Part shown: positions 24,592-31,863 of the stretch, piece by piece
Layout of the letters: every line of letters begins with the position of its first letter
Position numbering within the stretch: the first letter of the stretch is position 1
DNA from: Firmicutes bacterium TM09-10
GTDB taxonomy: Bacteria; Bacillota; Clostridia; Lachnospirales; Lachnospiraceae
Direction: 5' to 3'
DNA: 64,000 nt
Assembly: GCA_003481005.1 (NCBI GenBank)
Contig: QUKC01000018.1
Coordinates: forward strand, 9,029 to 73,028
Position numbers and translations under genes: made by a program
Notes under the pieces: model-generated
The model's database searches: none
What the model was told of the DNA's origin: nothing
What the model saw: only the letters and a program-made list of their open reading frames with translations

Positions 24592-25365
24592 ATGAAGCTT
24601 TTTAACCTGGACAGCCCGGTCATGGTCTTTTTGAGCAAGGTTGCCAACCTGATGATCCTGAACGTGCTGACAATCATCTGCTGTATTCCGATTTTTACGG
24701 CAGGAGCGGCGATTACGGCACTGTATTATGTGACGATCAAAATGGCGAGAGGGGATGACCCGTATATCATAAAAGGATATTTTAAGTCCTTTAAAGAGAA
24801 TTTTAAGCAGGCGACGATCATCTGGCTGATCATGCTCGTTATCCTTGCGATCATCGCAGTGGACTGGAGGGTGACACTGGTGATGATGACAGGAAACAGT
24901 GCAAAGATCATGAAAACGGTGCTGTTTATCGTATCCTTCCTCCTGCTGCTGACCGGCCTTTATATTTTCCCGGTTTTGTCCAGATTTGACAACACTGTAA
25001 AAAATACCTTCCGGAACGCGTTCCTGATCAGCTTTATGAACCTGCCCAAGAGCGTCCTGATCGTGATCATCCATCTGATTCCGGTTGCTTTATTACTGGT
25101 AACGATCCAGGCTCTGCCGTTTCTGTTCCTTCTTGGAGTCCCTGCAGTCGCATATTTCAGCAGTCTGCTGTATGTCGGGATCTTCAAACGCTTTGAGCCT
25201 GAAGAACAGGTACAGGATGGCGAGAACCTGGCTCCCCTGTCCTTTATCGTAGAGGAAGAACAGGCAAAGCAGGCGGCACTGGAAGCGGAAGCAGCGGCAA
25301 AAACAGCAGAATCCGCAGAAAACAAGACAGAAACAGATGCTGTTGAAACCGAAAATCAGATTTAA
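24592..25365 (+). CDS. YesL/DUF624 family membrane protein
   Basis: 257 aa. N-terminal MKLFNLDSPVMVFLSKVANLMILN and the first helix ending CCIPIFTAGAAITALYYV are typical of the YesL family, usually found beside carbohydrate ABC transporters. About five membrane helices between residues 10 and 195, then an Ala/Glu-rich coiled cytoplasmic tail. Function of the family is not established. The following gene is the sugar ABC ATPase, consistent with the usual neighbourhood, though a separate promoter region intervenes. The ATG follows GAGAGGAATGT. Confidence 0.85.
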   Translation: MKLFNLDSPVMVFLSKVANLMILNVLTIICCIPIFTAGAAITALYYVTIKMARGDDPYIIKGYFKSFKENFKQATIIWLIMLVILAIIAVDWRVTLVMMTGNSAKIMKTVLFIVSFLLLLTGLYIFPVLSRFDNTVKNTFRNAFLISFMNLPKSVLIVIIHLIPVALLLVTIQALPFLFLLGVPAVAYFSSLLYVGIFKRFEPEEQVQDGENLAPLSFIVEEEQAKQAALEAEAAAKTAESAENKTETDAVETENQI

Positions 25366-25439
25366 CCAGACAGTGCTTTGGCAAAGTGCATAGATAGAAA
25401 CGATACGTTTTGTTCAAAACGCCGATGAGCTTTTGGAGT

Positions 25440-25526
25440 TAAAATCTTTTTTGGCAGATTCCACAAGCATCTCCAAAAAGTTTGTGGAATACTGGTATAG
25501 CCAAAATCGGGCATTTTCGGTATACT
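25440..25526 (+). promoter_or_regulatory. Leader and promoter region of the sugar ATPase gene
   Basis: An inverted repeat TTCCACAA (about 25459) and TTGTGGAA (about 25483) sits 30 bp upstream of a TATACT -10 box (25521-25526). CTTTTGGAG near 25430 can pair alternatively with CTCCAAAAAG inside the loop. No good -35 box is visible, suggesting an activator-dependent promoter. The palindrome is a plausible operator. Confidence 0.4.
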
Positions 25527-25580
25527 AGATCTAGATTCAATCGAGAAAGCTCGAGATTAAATTTTCAGGGAGGCAAAATA

Positions 25581-26690
25581 ATGGCAAGCTTATCTTTAAA
25601 GAACATTTGCAAAGTGTACCCCAATGGTTTTGAGGCTGTTAAAAACTTCAACCTCGAGATCGCAGATAAAGAGTTTATCATTTTCGTAGGTCCTTCAGGT
25701 TGTGGTAAGTCCACTACCCTTCGTATGATCGCTGGTCTGGAAGATATCTCTTCCGGTGAACTGAAGATCGGTGACAGAGTTGTTAACGATGTAGAGCCTA
25801 AGGACAGAGATATCGCGATGGTATTCCAGAACTACGCTCTGTATCCTCATATGACCGTATATGATAACATGGCATTCGGTCTGAAATTAAGAAAAGTTCC
25901 GAAGGACGAAATCGACAAGATGGTTAAAGAAGCTGCAAAGATCCTGGATCTGACTCAGCTGCTTGATCGTAAGCCGAAGGCTCTGTCCGGTGGTCAGAGA
26001 CAGCGTGTTGCTATGGGACGTGCTATCGTTCGTAACCCTAAGGTATTCCTGATGGACGAGCCTCTGTCCAACCTGGATGCTAAGCTGCGTGTACAGATGC
26101 GTATCGAGATCGCTAAGCTGCATCAGAGACTGGGCACCACCATCATCTATGTAACACATGACCAGACCGAGGCTATGACACTGGGTACCAGAATCGTAGT
26201 TATGAAAGACGGCGTTATCCAGCAGGTAGATACTCCTCAGAACCTGTATGAGAAGCCTCAGAACCTGTTCGTAGCAGGATTCATGGGATCTCCTCAGATG
26301 AACTTCCTGGATGCAGTTGTAAGAATCAACGGCACTGCAGTAACTCTGGAAGTAGCTGGTCAGTCCATCCCGCTTCCTCCTGCAAAGGCTAAGAAGCTGA
26401 TTGATGGCGGTTACAACGGAAAGACTGTTGTTATGGGTATCCGTCCTGAAGACGTTTACGATTCCGAGATGTTCATTGAGACCGCTAAATGCGTATTCTC
26501 TTCTACTATCAAGGTTTACGAACTGCTTGGTGCTGAAGTATTCCTGTATTTCGATCTGGGCGAGTTCCCGATGACCGCAAGAGTAGATCCTCGTTCCAAT
26601 GCAAGACCTGGCGACACTGTTAGATTTGCATTCGATGTTGAGAAGATCCACGTATTCGACAAAGAGACCGAGCAGGTTATCACCAACTAA
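25581..26690 (+). CDS. msmX: Sugar ABC transporter ATPase (MsmX/UgpC family)
   Basis: 369 aa from the ATG at 25581 after CAGGGAGGCAAAA. Walker A FVGPSGCGKSTTLR near residue 37, Q-loop MVFQNYALYPHMTV near 80, signature LSGGQRQRVAMGRA near 134, Walker B VFLMDEPLSNLDAK near 153, switch His in YVTHDQTEAM near 190, and a C-terminal TOBE/MalK regulatory domain (residues 235-369). Such ATPases energise several carbohydrate importers lacking their own ATPase, which fits its lone position with no permease genes. Codons are strongly biased (GGT, CGT, CTG, GTT), unlike neighbours, implying high expression. A strong terminator follows. Confidence 0.94.
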   Translation: MASLSLKNICKVYPNGFEAVKNFNLEIADKEFIIFVGPSGCGKSTTLRMIAGLEDISSGELKIGDRVVNDVEPKDRDIAMVFQNYALYPHMTVYDNMAFGLKLRKVPKDEIDKMVKEAAKILDLTQLLDRKPKALSGGQRQRVAMGRAIVRNPKVFLMDEPLSNLDAKLRVQMRIEIAKLHQRLGTTIIYVTHDQTEAMTLGTRIVVMKDGVIQQVDTPQNLYEKPQNLFVAGFMGSPQMNFLDAVVRINGTAVTLEVAGQSIPLPPAKAKKLIDGGYNGKTVVMGIRPEDVYDSEMFIETAKCVFSSTIKVYELLGAEVFLYFDLGEFPMTARVDPRSNARPGDTVRFAFDVEKIHVFDKETEQVITN

Positions 26691-26703
26691 TCAAGAACAT
26701 AGC

Positions 26704-26736
26704 AAAGAGCCATTGCGAAATGCAATGGCTCTTTTT
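26704..26736 (+). terminator. Strong terminator after msmX-like gene
   Basis: AAAGAGCCATTGC, GAAA-type loop, GCAATGGCTCT, then TTTTT. A textbook intrinsic terminator 14 nt after the stop. Confidence 0.95.
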
Positions 26737-26743
26737 GAATTCT

Positions 26744-26876
26744 ACAGTTCACTCGTGCCTTTTTATGAGCAAAAGGAGCTGCGAAGCAGCGGAAAGCATC
26801 GAAGATGCGGTTCATGACAATAGAATGTTCGCGAAGCGTACATTCTATTGTATTGCGAATGGCGCGTGTGAACTGT
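26744..26876. mobile_element. MITE-like composite element with inverted ends
   Basis: 133 bp bounded by imperfect inverted repeats: left ACAGTTCACTCGTGCC (26744-26759), right GGCGCGTGTGAACTGT (26861-26876), 14 of 16 positions complementary. Inside are GAA-loop hairpins GCTGC-GAA-GCAGC (26778-26790) and GCATC-GAA-GATGC (26796-26808), then a family-A palindrome variant (26818-26850). Noncoding and intergenic. Its end sequence recurs at 19234, 34220 and 34735. Mobility is inferred from structure and copy number only. Confidence 0.7.
26818..26850. repeat. Family-A interspersed palindrome, variant copy 3
   Basis: The arms are CAATAGAATGT and ACATTCTATTG: the C-G pair of the other copies is replaced by T-A on both sides, keeping the stem, and the loop is GAA. 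A paired change of this kind supports selection on or formation of the hairpin. Confidence 0.88.
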
Positions 26877-26882
26877 ATCGTT

Positions 26883-27668
26883 TTAGAATGTATCCGTCAG
26901 GTTATCACTCAGGTTCCACTCGGCAGCGATCCGGTAGGCTTCCTCGACGCAGGAATCCCACATGGAGGCAGGATCATGGCAGTCGGAGCCGATCAGGACG
27001 GGAATGGAGGTTTTGGCGACTTTTTTCCAGAAGTTAGGGTATGGATAAGGCCAGCGGCGGTCGTTTCCTAAGAGTTGGATGCCTTTGCGAATGCCGTTGG
27101 CATTGAATTCCAAAACAGTTCCGGTCTGGATAGCGGCATTTAGGATGATATCACAGGCCTCCTCGCAGTTGTCATCCCAGGAATAGGGATTGTTGAAAAA
27201 TACATCGGGATGGGCGAGAATCGGGAAGTAGCCGGTTTCCAGCGCTTCTTTGACGGAACGGGCATATTTGATATATCCGCGCGTACCGATTTTTTCAGGA
27301 GTCGAGAAGGCAGAAATGTAGGAACCGTCGTCATCCTGGTAATAATGTTGACCCAGCAGCAGATAATCCAGCTTTTTTTCTTTGAATAAAAAGGAATAAT
27401 AATCGAGGCTGTCGGGGCAGTATTCAATTTCCAGTCCTTTCAGGATCGGGAAAGGAACGGTCGGGCGCAGTGCATCGATACATGTCAGATATTCGTCGAG
27501 GTCTGCATAGGGCATGCGGAAGTCGAAGCGGTTGTCCGGAAACGGACCGTGGTCGCTGAAGCCGAGGACGTCAAGGCCTGCATCCAGGGCGGCTTTTACA
27601 TAATCTGCGTCTGTACCATTGGCGTGCATACAGCGTTTCGTGTGTGTATGGTAATTTGTTTTTTTCAT
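26883..27668 (-). CDS. PHP-domain histidinol-phosphatase-like protein
   Basis: 261 aa PHP-fold metal phosphoesterase. N-terminal metal motif NYHTHTKRCMHA (residues 5-16), then FSDHGPFPDN near 37, GLEIEYCPD near 78, LLGQHYY near 100, ILAHPDVFF near 150 and the final metal site IGSDCHDP near 235, matching the HisJ/HisK group that hydrolyses L-histidinol phosphate. No other his genes are nearby, so the substrate could be another phosphomonoester. Minus strand; a divergent promoter (27721-27749) serves it. Its 3' end lies 7 bp from the MITE-like element. Confidence 0.85.
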   Translation of the reverse strand: MKKTNYHTHTKRCMHANGTDADYVKAALDAGLDVLGFSDHGPFPDNRFDFRMPYADLDEYLTCIDALRPTVPFPILKGLEIEYCPDSLDYYSFLFKEKKLDYLLLGQHYYQDDDGSYISAFSTPEKIGTRGYIKYARSVKEALETGYFPILAHPDVFFNNPYSWDDNCEEACDIILNAAIQTGTVLEFNANGIRKGIQLLGNDRRWPYPYPNFWKKVAKTSIPVLIGSDCHDPASMWDSCVEEAYRIAAEWNLSDNLTDTF

Positions 27669-27699
27669 CAGAATCCTCCGTGATTTTGGGAAAGCTGTG

Positions 27700-27749
27700 T
27701 AGACAGCAATGTCCTGCTACATTATAATGAATATCAGGAAAAAGAACAA
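27700..27749. promoter_or_regulatory. Divergent overlapping promoters sharing one -10 palindrome
   Basis: + strand: TAGACA (27700-27705), 17 bp, TATAAT (27723-27728), serving the 75-aa gene. Minus strand: TTGTTC (27744-27749), 17 bp, TATAAT (27721-27726), serving the PHP gene. The shared ATTATAAT (27721-27728) is its own reverse complement, so polymerase can bind in only one direction at a time. Confidence 0.65.
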
Positions 27750-27767
27750 GTCGAAAAGGAGAAACAA

Positions 27768-27995
27768 ATGAACCCTTCCGCAATTTTAAAACTAATGAGT
27801 GCAAAGGCAGCGTTTACAAAAAATCATCCCAAATTCAGCGCTTTTTGTAAAGCGGCCCTTTCCAGACCGATTGAGCCGGGAACGATAATCGAAATTTCCC
27901 TGCAGCGTCCGGGTGAGGAACCGATGATGGCGAACATCAAAGTGCAGCAGGAGGATCTGGATCTTCTGGAAAGCCTGAAAGGACTTTCGGAGTAA
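27768..27995 (+). CDS. Small hypothetical protein
   Basis: 75 aa. An N-terminal amphipathic helix rich in Lys and Ala (NPSAILKLMSAKAAFTKNHPKF), a middle strand region GTIIEISLQRPG, and a C-terminal helix. No membrane segment. Similar small proteins are often annotated as hypothetical in Lachnospiraceae; no function is recognised. ATG follows AAAAGGAGAAACAA, and a good promoter lies 40 bp upstream, so it is very probably expressed. Divergent from the PHP-domain gene. Confidence 0.75.
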   Translation: MNPSAILKLMSAKAAFTKNHPKFSAFCKAALSRPIEPGTIIEISLQRPGEEPMMANIKVQQEDLDLLESLKGLSE

Positions 27996-28080
27996 AACTG
28001 GAAGTCGGCGGAAAAGGGTGAACCGACGATGGAAAAAGGATTGGCAGAAGGCTGCATCGATCCGTCGGAACAAAAAAAAC

Positions 28081-28112
28081 TTGCACAAAAAATGCCGATG
28101 TTTTATTATAAT
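28081..28112 (+). promoter_or_regulatory. Promoter of the PucR-type regulator
   Basis: TTGCAC (28081-28086), then TATTAT at 28104-28109 (17-bp spacing), overlapping TATAAT at 28107-28112 (20-bp spacing). About 50 bp before the start codon. Confidence 0.5.
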
Positions 28113-28163
28113 TGATAAGAAGTTTGTGACTTTTGACGAAAATGCAGAATGAGAGGAACGGAT

Positions 28164-29252
28164 ATGATTTCAAATCAGATCATTCAGACGAGTATCGATG
28201 AATTGAAAGCAATTACCAAGGTCGATATTTATGTGTTCGACCTGGATGGCATAAAGGTGGCTGCAACGACTGAGGATATCGAGATTTCCCGTGAAATTAT
28301 TACGGGCTTTGCCGCATCTCCGGCAGATAGCCAGGTGGTCGGCGGATATCATTTTCTGAAGGTGCTGGACGATAGCGAGGTGGCATATGTCCTGGCGTCG
28401 CGCAGCAACAATGATGATGCATATATGGTCGGCAAGATTGCAGTCAGCCAGATTCAGAATCTGATCATTGCTTATAAGGAACGGTTTGACCGGAACAATT
28501 TCTTCCAGAATCTGATTCTGGACAACCTACTTCTGGTAGATATCTATAACCGGGCACAGAAGCTTCATATTGAAGTGGAGGGACCGAGAATTGTATATCT
28601 GGTTGAGACGAGACTGGAAAAAGACAGCAGCGGCATGGAGCTGTTACGAAGCCTGTTCAGCAGCCAGAACGGTGACTATATTACCGCAGTGGATGAAAAG
28701 AATATTATCCTGATCAAAGCGGTGGAGCGCGATGCTTCCCCGGAATCTCTGGAGCTGGTCGCGAATACGATCGTCGATATGATGAACAGCGAAGCGATGC
28801 TCAAGGTGCGCGTTTCCTACGGTACGGTCGTGCAGGAGCTGAGAGAGGTTTCCAAATCTTATAAAGAAGCGACGATGGCGATGGACGTTGGCAGAATTTT
28901 CTATGCGGAAAAAAATGTCATCGCATATTCTACGCTGGGAATCGGACGTCTGATCTACCAGCTGCCCGTCAATCTGTGCCGGATTTTCATCGAAGAGATT
29001 TTCGGTGGCAATCAGGTTTACGATCTGGACGAAGAGACGCTGACAACGATCAACAAATTTTTCGAGAACAACTTAAATGTGTCCGAGACGAGCAGACAGC
29101 TCTTCATACACAGAAATACGCTTGTATATAGGATTGAAAAGCTGCAGAAAGCGACAGGGCTGGATATCAGAACCTTTGAGGATGCGATGACCTTTAAGAT
29201 TGCGATGATGGTCGTCAACTATATGAAGTATCTGGATACACTGGAATATTGA
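28164..29252 (+). CDS. PucR/CdaR-type (sugar diacid) transcriptional regulator
   Basis: 362 aa from the ATG at 28164 (GAGAGGAACGGAT upstream); five codons shorter than the longest frame. N-terminal putative sugar-diacid-recognition domain (residues 1-130, ITKVDIYVFDLDGIKVAAT), a middle GGDEF-like regulatory segment, and a C-terminal PucR HTH (about 300-360) with NLNVSETSRQLFIHRNTLVYRIEKL. This family senses small acids such as glycerate or glucarate. No diacid catabolic genes adjoin it; the next gene is the SUFU-domain protein 18 bp downstream, possibly its target. Not to be confused with CdaR, the CdaA regulator. Confidence 0.88.
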   Translation: MISNQIIQTSIDELKAITKVDIYVFDLDGIKVAATTEDIEISREIITGFAASPADSQVVGGYHFLKVLDDSEVAYVLASRSNNDDAYMVGKIAVSQIQNLIIAYKERFDRNNFFQNLILDNLLLVDIYNRAQKLHIEVEGPRIVYLVETRLEKDSSGMELLRSLFSSQNGDYITAVDEKNIILIKAVERDASPESLELVANTIVDMMNSEAMLKVRVSYGTVVQELREVSKSYKEATMAMDVGRIFYAEKNVIAYSTLGIGRLIYQLPVNLCRIFIEEIFGGNQVYDLDEETLTTINKFFENNLNVSETSRQLFIHRNTLVYRIEKLQKATGLDIRTFEDAMTFKIAMMVVNYMKYLDTLEY

Positions 29253-29270
29253 TAAAAGGGGGAAATACCG

Positions 29271-30200
29271 ATGGAGTTTCAGGATCGGAATGCAGGGGAG
29301 GAGGAATTTTCTCAGGCAATTATTGAAAATCTCTTTCTGTTAAAGGACGGCAGCGTAGTGATGGGTTGTCATGTGGTGTGCGGTACGGTGCACCGCGGAG
29401 ACCGTTTTTATTATGTAGACTGTGTTGGCCGGGAGTGTTTTGCAGTAACTGTTGCAGATATCGCGGTGCCGAAGGTCGGCAGTGTGGAAAAGGTCAGCGC
29501 CGGGGAAGAAAATGCGAGACAGGCGGCGATCAAGGTTGCAGAGCGCGTGATCGGCAAGGTACATCCGGGGCATATGCTGCAGAGCGAGCCGGAAGAGGTT
29601 ATTTATAAAGAAGCGCCCGGTTGGGATGCGATTACCGAATGCTTTGAAAAGCGTTATCCAGATCAGAAGATTCCGGCACATTTCGGCTGTTATGCGAGCT
29701 ACAAGCCGGATGAAATGGGGCCGCTGGACGGGATCAGCGTTTATAACGGCGGGGACTATTTCCATTTTGTAACCTATGGTCTTTCTGAACTGTACGAGAA
29801 GCAGAACGGCAACCCGGAGCGGAGCGGATACGGGTTTGAGCTGACGCTGAAGCTGAAAAAAGAAGGACTGGAAAATCCTGCTCTGGAGGTTCGTCATATA
29901 TGCAGCCTGCTTCAGATGATTGCGGGCATCACGGTCAACAACGGACATCAGTTCACGCCCGGGCAGTTCCTGGCGATGGGGCAGCAGAGAGGTCTGGATG
30001 CCGCATCGAAATCTGCGATCACCGGATTTATCACCAAGGAGGATGATATTGGAACAGTGGAATCTCCCTTTGGCAAGGTGCAGCTGGTGCAGCTGATCGG
30101 TGTAAAAGCAGAAGAAATCGAGCAGATGAAGAACAAGACGATGACGCCTGCGCAGCTGGCAGAGATTTTAAAAGACGGTTTGACTGACTACAAGAGATAA
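29271..30200 (+). CDS. SUFU-domain protein with N-terminal EF-like barrel
   Basis: 309 aa. Residues about 20-70 (LFLLKDGSVVMGCHVVCGTVHRGD) look like the small beta-barrel of translation factors. Residues 115-300 match the Suppressor-of-fused fold (GWDAITECFEKRYPDQ, then ISVYNGGDYFHFVTYGLSELYEK and GYGFELTLKL). In bacteria SUFU domains often act as immunity or chaperone-like proteins, but no polymorphic toxin lies next to it. It ends with a helix. The ATG follows AAAAGGGGGAAATACC. SUFU assignment is fairly sure; the N-terminal barrel assignment is tentative. Confidence 0.75.
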   Translation: MEFQDRNAGEEEFSQAIIENLFLLKDGSVVMGCHVVCGTVHRGDRFYYVDCVGRECFAVTVADIAVPKVGSVEKVSAGEENARQAAIKVAERVIGKVHPGHMLQSEPEEVIYKEAPGWDAITECFEKRYPDQKIPAHFGCYASYKPDEMGPLDGISVYNGGDYFHFVTYGLSELYEKQNGNPERSGYGFELTLKLKKEGLENPALEVRHICSLLQMIAGITVNNGHQFTPGQFLAMGQQRGLDAASKSAITGFITKEDDIGTVESPFGKVQLVQLIGVKAEEIEQMKNKTMTPAQLAEILKDGLTDYKR

Positions 30201-30236
30201 GTCGTTTTCGAAAAAAGCAAGGAAAGAGAAGGAAAA

Positions 30237-31133
30237 ATGAAATTTCAGATTGTGAGCGACAGCTCCTGTGATCTGCCGAAAGAGCGTGCACAGGAACTGG
30301 GGGTTGATATTGTTCCGTTTTATGTTTCTTTTGAAGAAGAGAACTATATGAAAGAGGGCGTCGATATCAGCGTAGAGGATTTCTACCAGATGATGGCGGA
30401 CCGGGCAGGAACATTCCCCAAGACTTCGATGCCTTCAGTTCAGGATTATGTCGATGTGTTTGAAAAGTATGTAAAAGACGGTGTACCGGTTCTGTGCATC
30501 TGCTTAAATGCAGCATTTTCCGGTTCTATTCAGTCGGCGATGAATGCGAAAAACCAGATTCTGGAGGACTATCCGGAAGCACAGATCGAGGTTGTGGATT
30601 CGGAAGAAGTGACGGCATTACAGGGGATGTTTGTTGAGGAAGCCTGCAGACTGCGCGGAGCGGAGCTGGATCTGAAGGAAACGGTGAAGCTTCTGGAAGA
30701 GATCCGTCCGACCGGCAGAATCTTTTTTACAACGAACGATCTGGATTATCTGCAGCATGGCGGCAGAATTGGCAGAGCGGCGGCGACAATCGGCAATGTT
30801 TTAAAGATCAAGCCGATGATCGAATATGTCAATAAAGAGCTGGTCTCAGCAGGTGTCAGCAGAGGAAGAAAAAAATCACTGCAGTCTGTGATCGATAAGG
30901 CGAAGGCTTATATTGAGGCGGACCATATTGATTTAAAAGAATACCGGATAGGTCTGGAATGCGGACTGGACAAAGAAGAATTCCGTAAATTTGAAGAACA
31001 GGTGAAGGCTGCATTTAAGGACTACGAAGGAGAGATCGAACGGTTTGAAGTCTTTCACGTAGGTGCGACGATCGGTGTCCATACCGGCCCGTACCCGACA
31101 GGTATCGCATTATTAAAGCGCTGCCGTTACTGA
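30237..31133 (+). CDS. DegV family fatty-acid-binding protein
   Basis: 298 aa, standard DegV (FakB) length. N-terminal FQIVSDSSCDLPKE and IVPFYVSFEEENYMKEGVDIS, the TSMPSVQDY segment near 63 whose Thr/Ser bind the fatty acid carboxylate, then LNAAFSGSIQSA near 90 and the C-terminal HVGATIGVHTGPYPTGIAL. FakB proteins present fatty acids to the kinase FakA for phospholipid synthesis; no FakA is in the window. Starts 36 nt after the SUFU gene with AGAGAAGGAAAA upstream. Family certain; in vivo ligand unknown. Confidence 0.93.
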   Translation: MKFQIVSDSSCDLPKERAQELGVDIVPFYVSFEEENYMKEGVDISVEDFYQMMADRAGTFPKTSMPSVQDYVDVFEKYVKDGVPVLCICLNAAFSGSIQSAMNAKNQILEDYPEAQIEVVDSEEVTALQGMFVEEACRLRGAELDLKETVKLLEEIRPTGRIFFTTNDLDYLQHGGRIGRAAATIGNVLKIKPMIEYVNKELVSAGVSRGRKKSLQSVIDKAKAYIEADHIDLKEYRIGLECGLDKEEFRKFEEQVKAAFKDYEGEIERFEVFHVGATIGVHTGPYPTGIALLKRCRY

Positions 31134-31157
31134 TGCAGCTTTTATCCGGAGGTTGAG

Positions 31158-31742
31158 ATGGCGGATTCCAACATTACCAAAAATGCACTGGCCGTATCGA
31201 TGAAGAAGCTGATGGAGAAAAAGCCTTTTTCCAAAATCAGCGTAGGAGATATCTGCGAGGATTGCGGCATGAACCGGAAAAGCTTTTATTATCATTTCCG
31301 GGACAAATATGACCTGGTAAACTGGATTTTTTATGTGGATTTTATTGAGCGGATGGACTGGAGCAGCTGCCGCAATGAGTGGGATATGCTGGAAGCACTC
31401 TGCAGCCATTTTTACAGGGAGCGTCTGTTTTATCAGAACGCGCTTCAGGTAGAAGGACAGAATTCTTTCCGGGAATATTTCTGTGGAATGCTTCGTCCGG
31501 TTTTGATGCTCCTGACACAGAATCTGGTGGAAGAGGGGCGGAAAAAGGAGTTCTATATCGCCTTTCTGTGCGAGGGTGTTTTGGGAGAACTGGTCTACTG
31601 GCTGCGCGAGGGCAGTAAGATTACACCGGAGGAGTTTGTAGAGGATTTACATGATATTTCTCTGGGTCTTGCCCGGAAAATCATTGCAGATGAAGCCGGC
31701 ACGCAGAATGAGATTCCGCTTTTTCAGAATAAAAAAGTTTAA
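31158..31742 (+). CDS. TetR/AcrR family regulator (DhaS-like)
   Basis: 194 aa. N-terminal TetR HTH (residues 7-60): ITKNALAVSMKKLMEKKPFSKISVGDICEDCGMNRKSFYYHF, with the recognition helix ending in FYYHFRDKYDLVNW. The C-terminal ligand domain resembles the Firmicutes group that includes DhaS and other controllers of small metabolic operons. Start after CCGGAGGTTGAG, 24 nt downstream of degV. Target genes not evident; it may regulate degV or itself. A terminator with a long loop follows at 31755-31809. Confidence 0.88.
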   Translation: MADSNITKNALAVSMKKLMEKKPFSKISVGDICEDCGMNRKSFYYHFRDKYDLVNWIFYVDFIERMDWSSCRNEWDMLEALCSHFYRERLFYQNALQVEGQNSFREYFCGMLRPVLMLLTQNLVEEGRKKEFYIAFLCEGVLGELVYWLREGSKITPEEFVEDLHDISLGLARKIIADEAGTQNEIPLFQNKKV

Positions 31743-31754
31743 AAATGGGAAAAG

Positions 31755-31809
31755 AAAAGTGTATGGACTGTGTTTTTTTGGAAAAACCAACAGAGCATAC
31801 ACTTTTTTG
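31755..31809 (+). terminator. Terminator after the TetR gene
   Basis: AAAGTGTATG, a loop of about 33 nt, CATACACTTTTTT, just after the TetR stop. Confidence 0.7.
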
Positions 31810-31836
31810 ATGGAAAAGTAAATCTGCGCTTTCGTA

Positions 31837-31861
31837 AAGCAACGGAGCGTGCATTCTATTG
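31837..31861. repeat. Truncated family-A palindrome
   Basis: Only the right half (GGAGCGTGCATTCTATTG) remains, three bases from the end of the minus-strand orphan gene. Confidence 0.75.
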
Positions 31862-31863
31862 TT

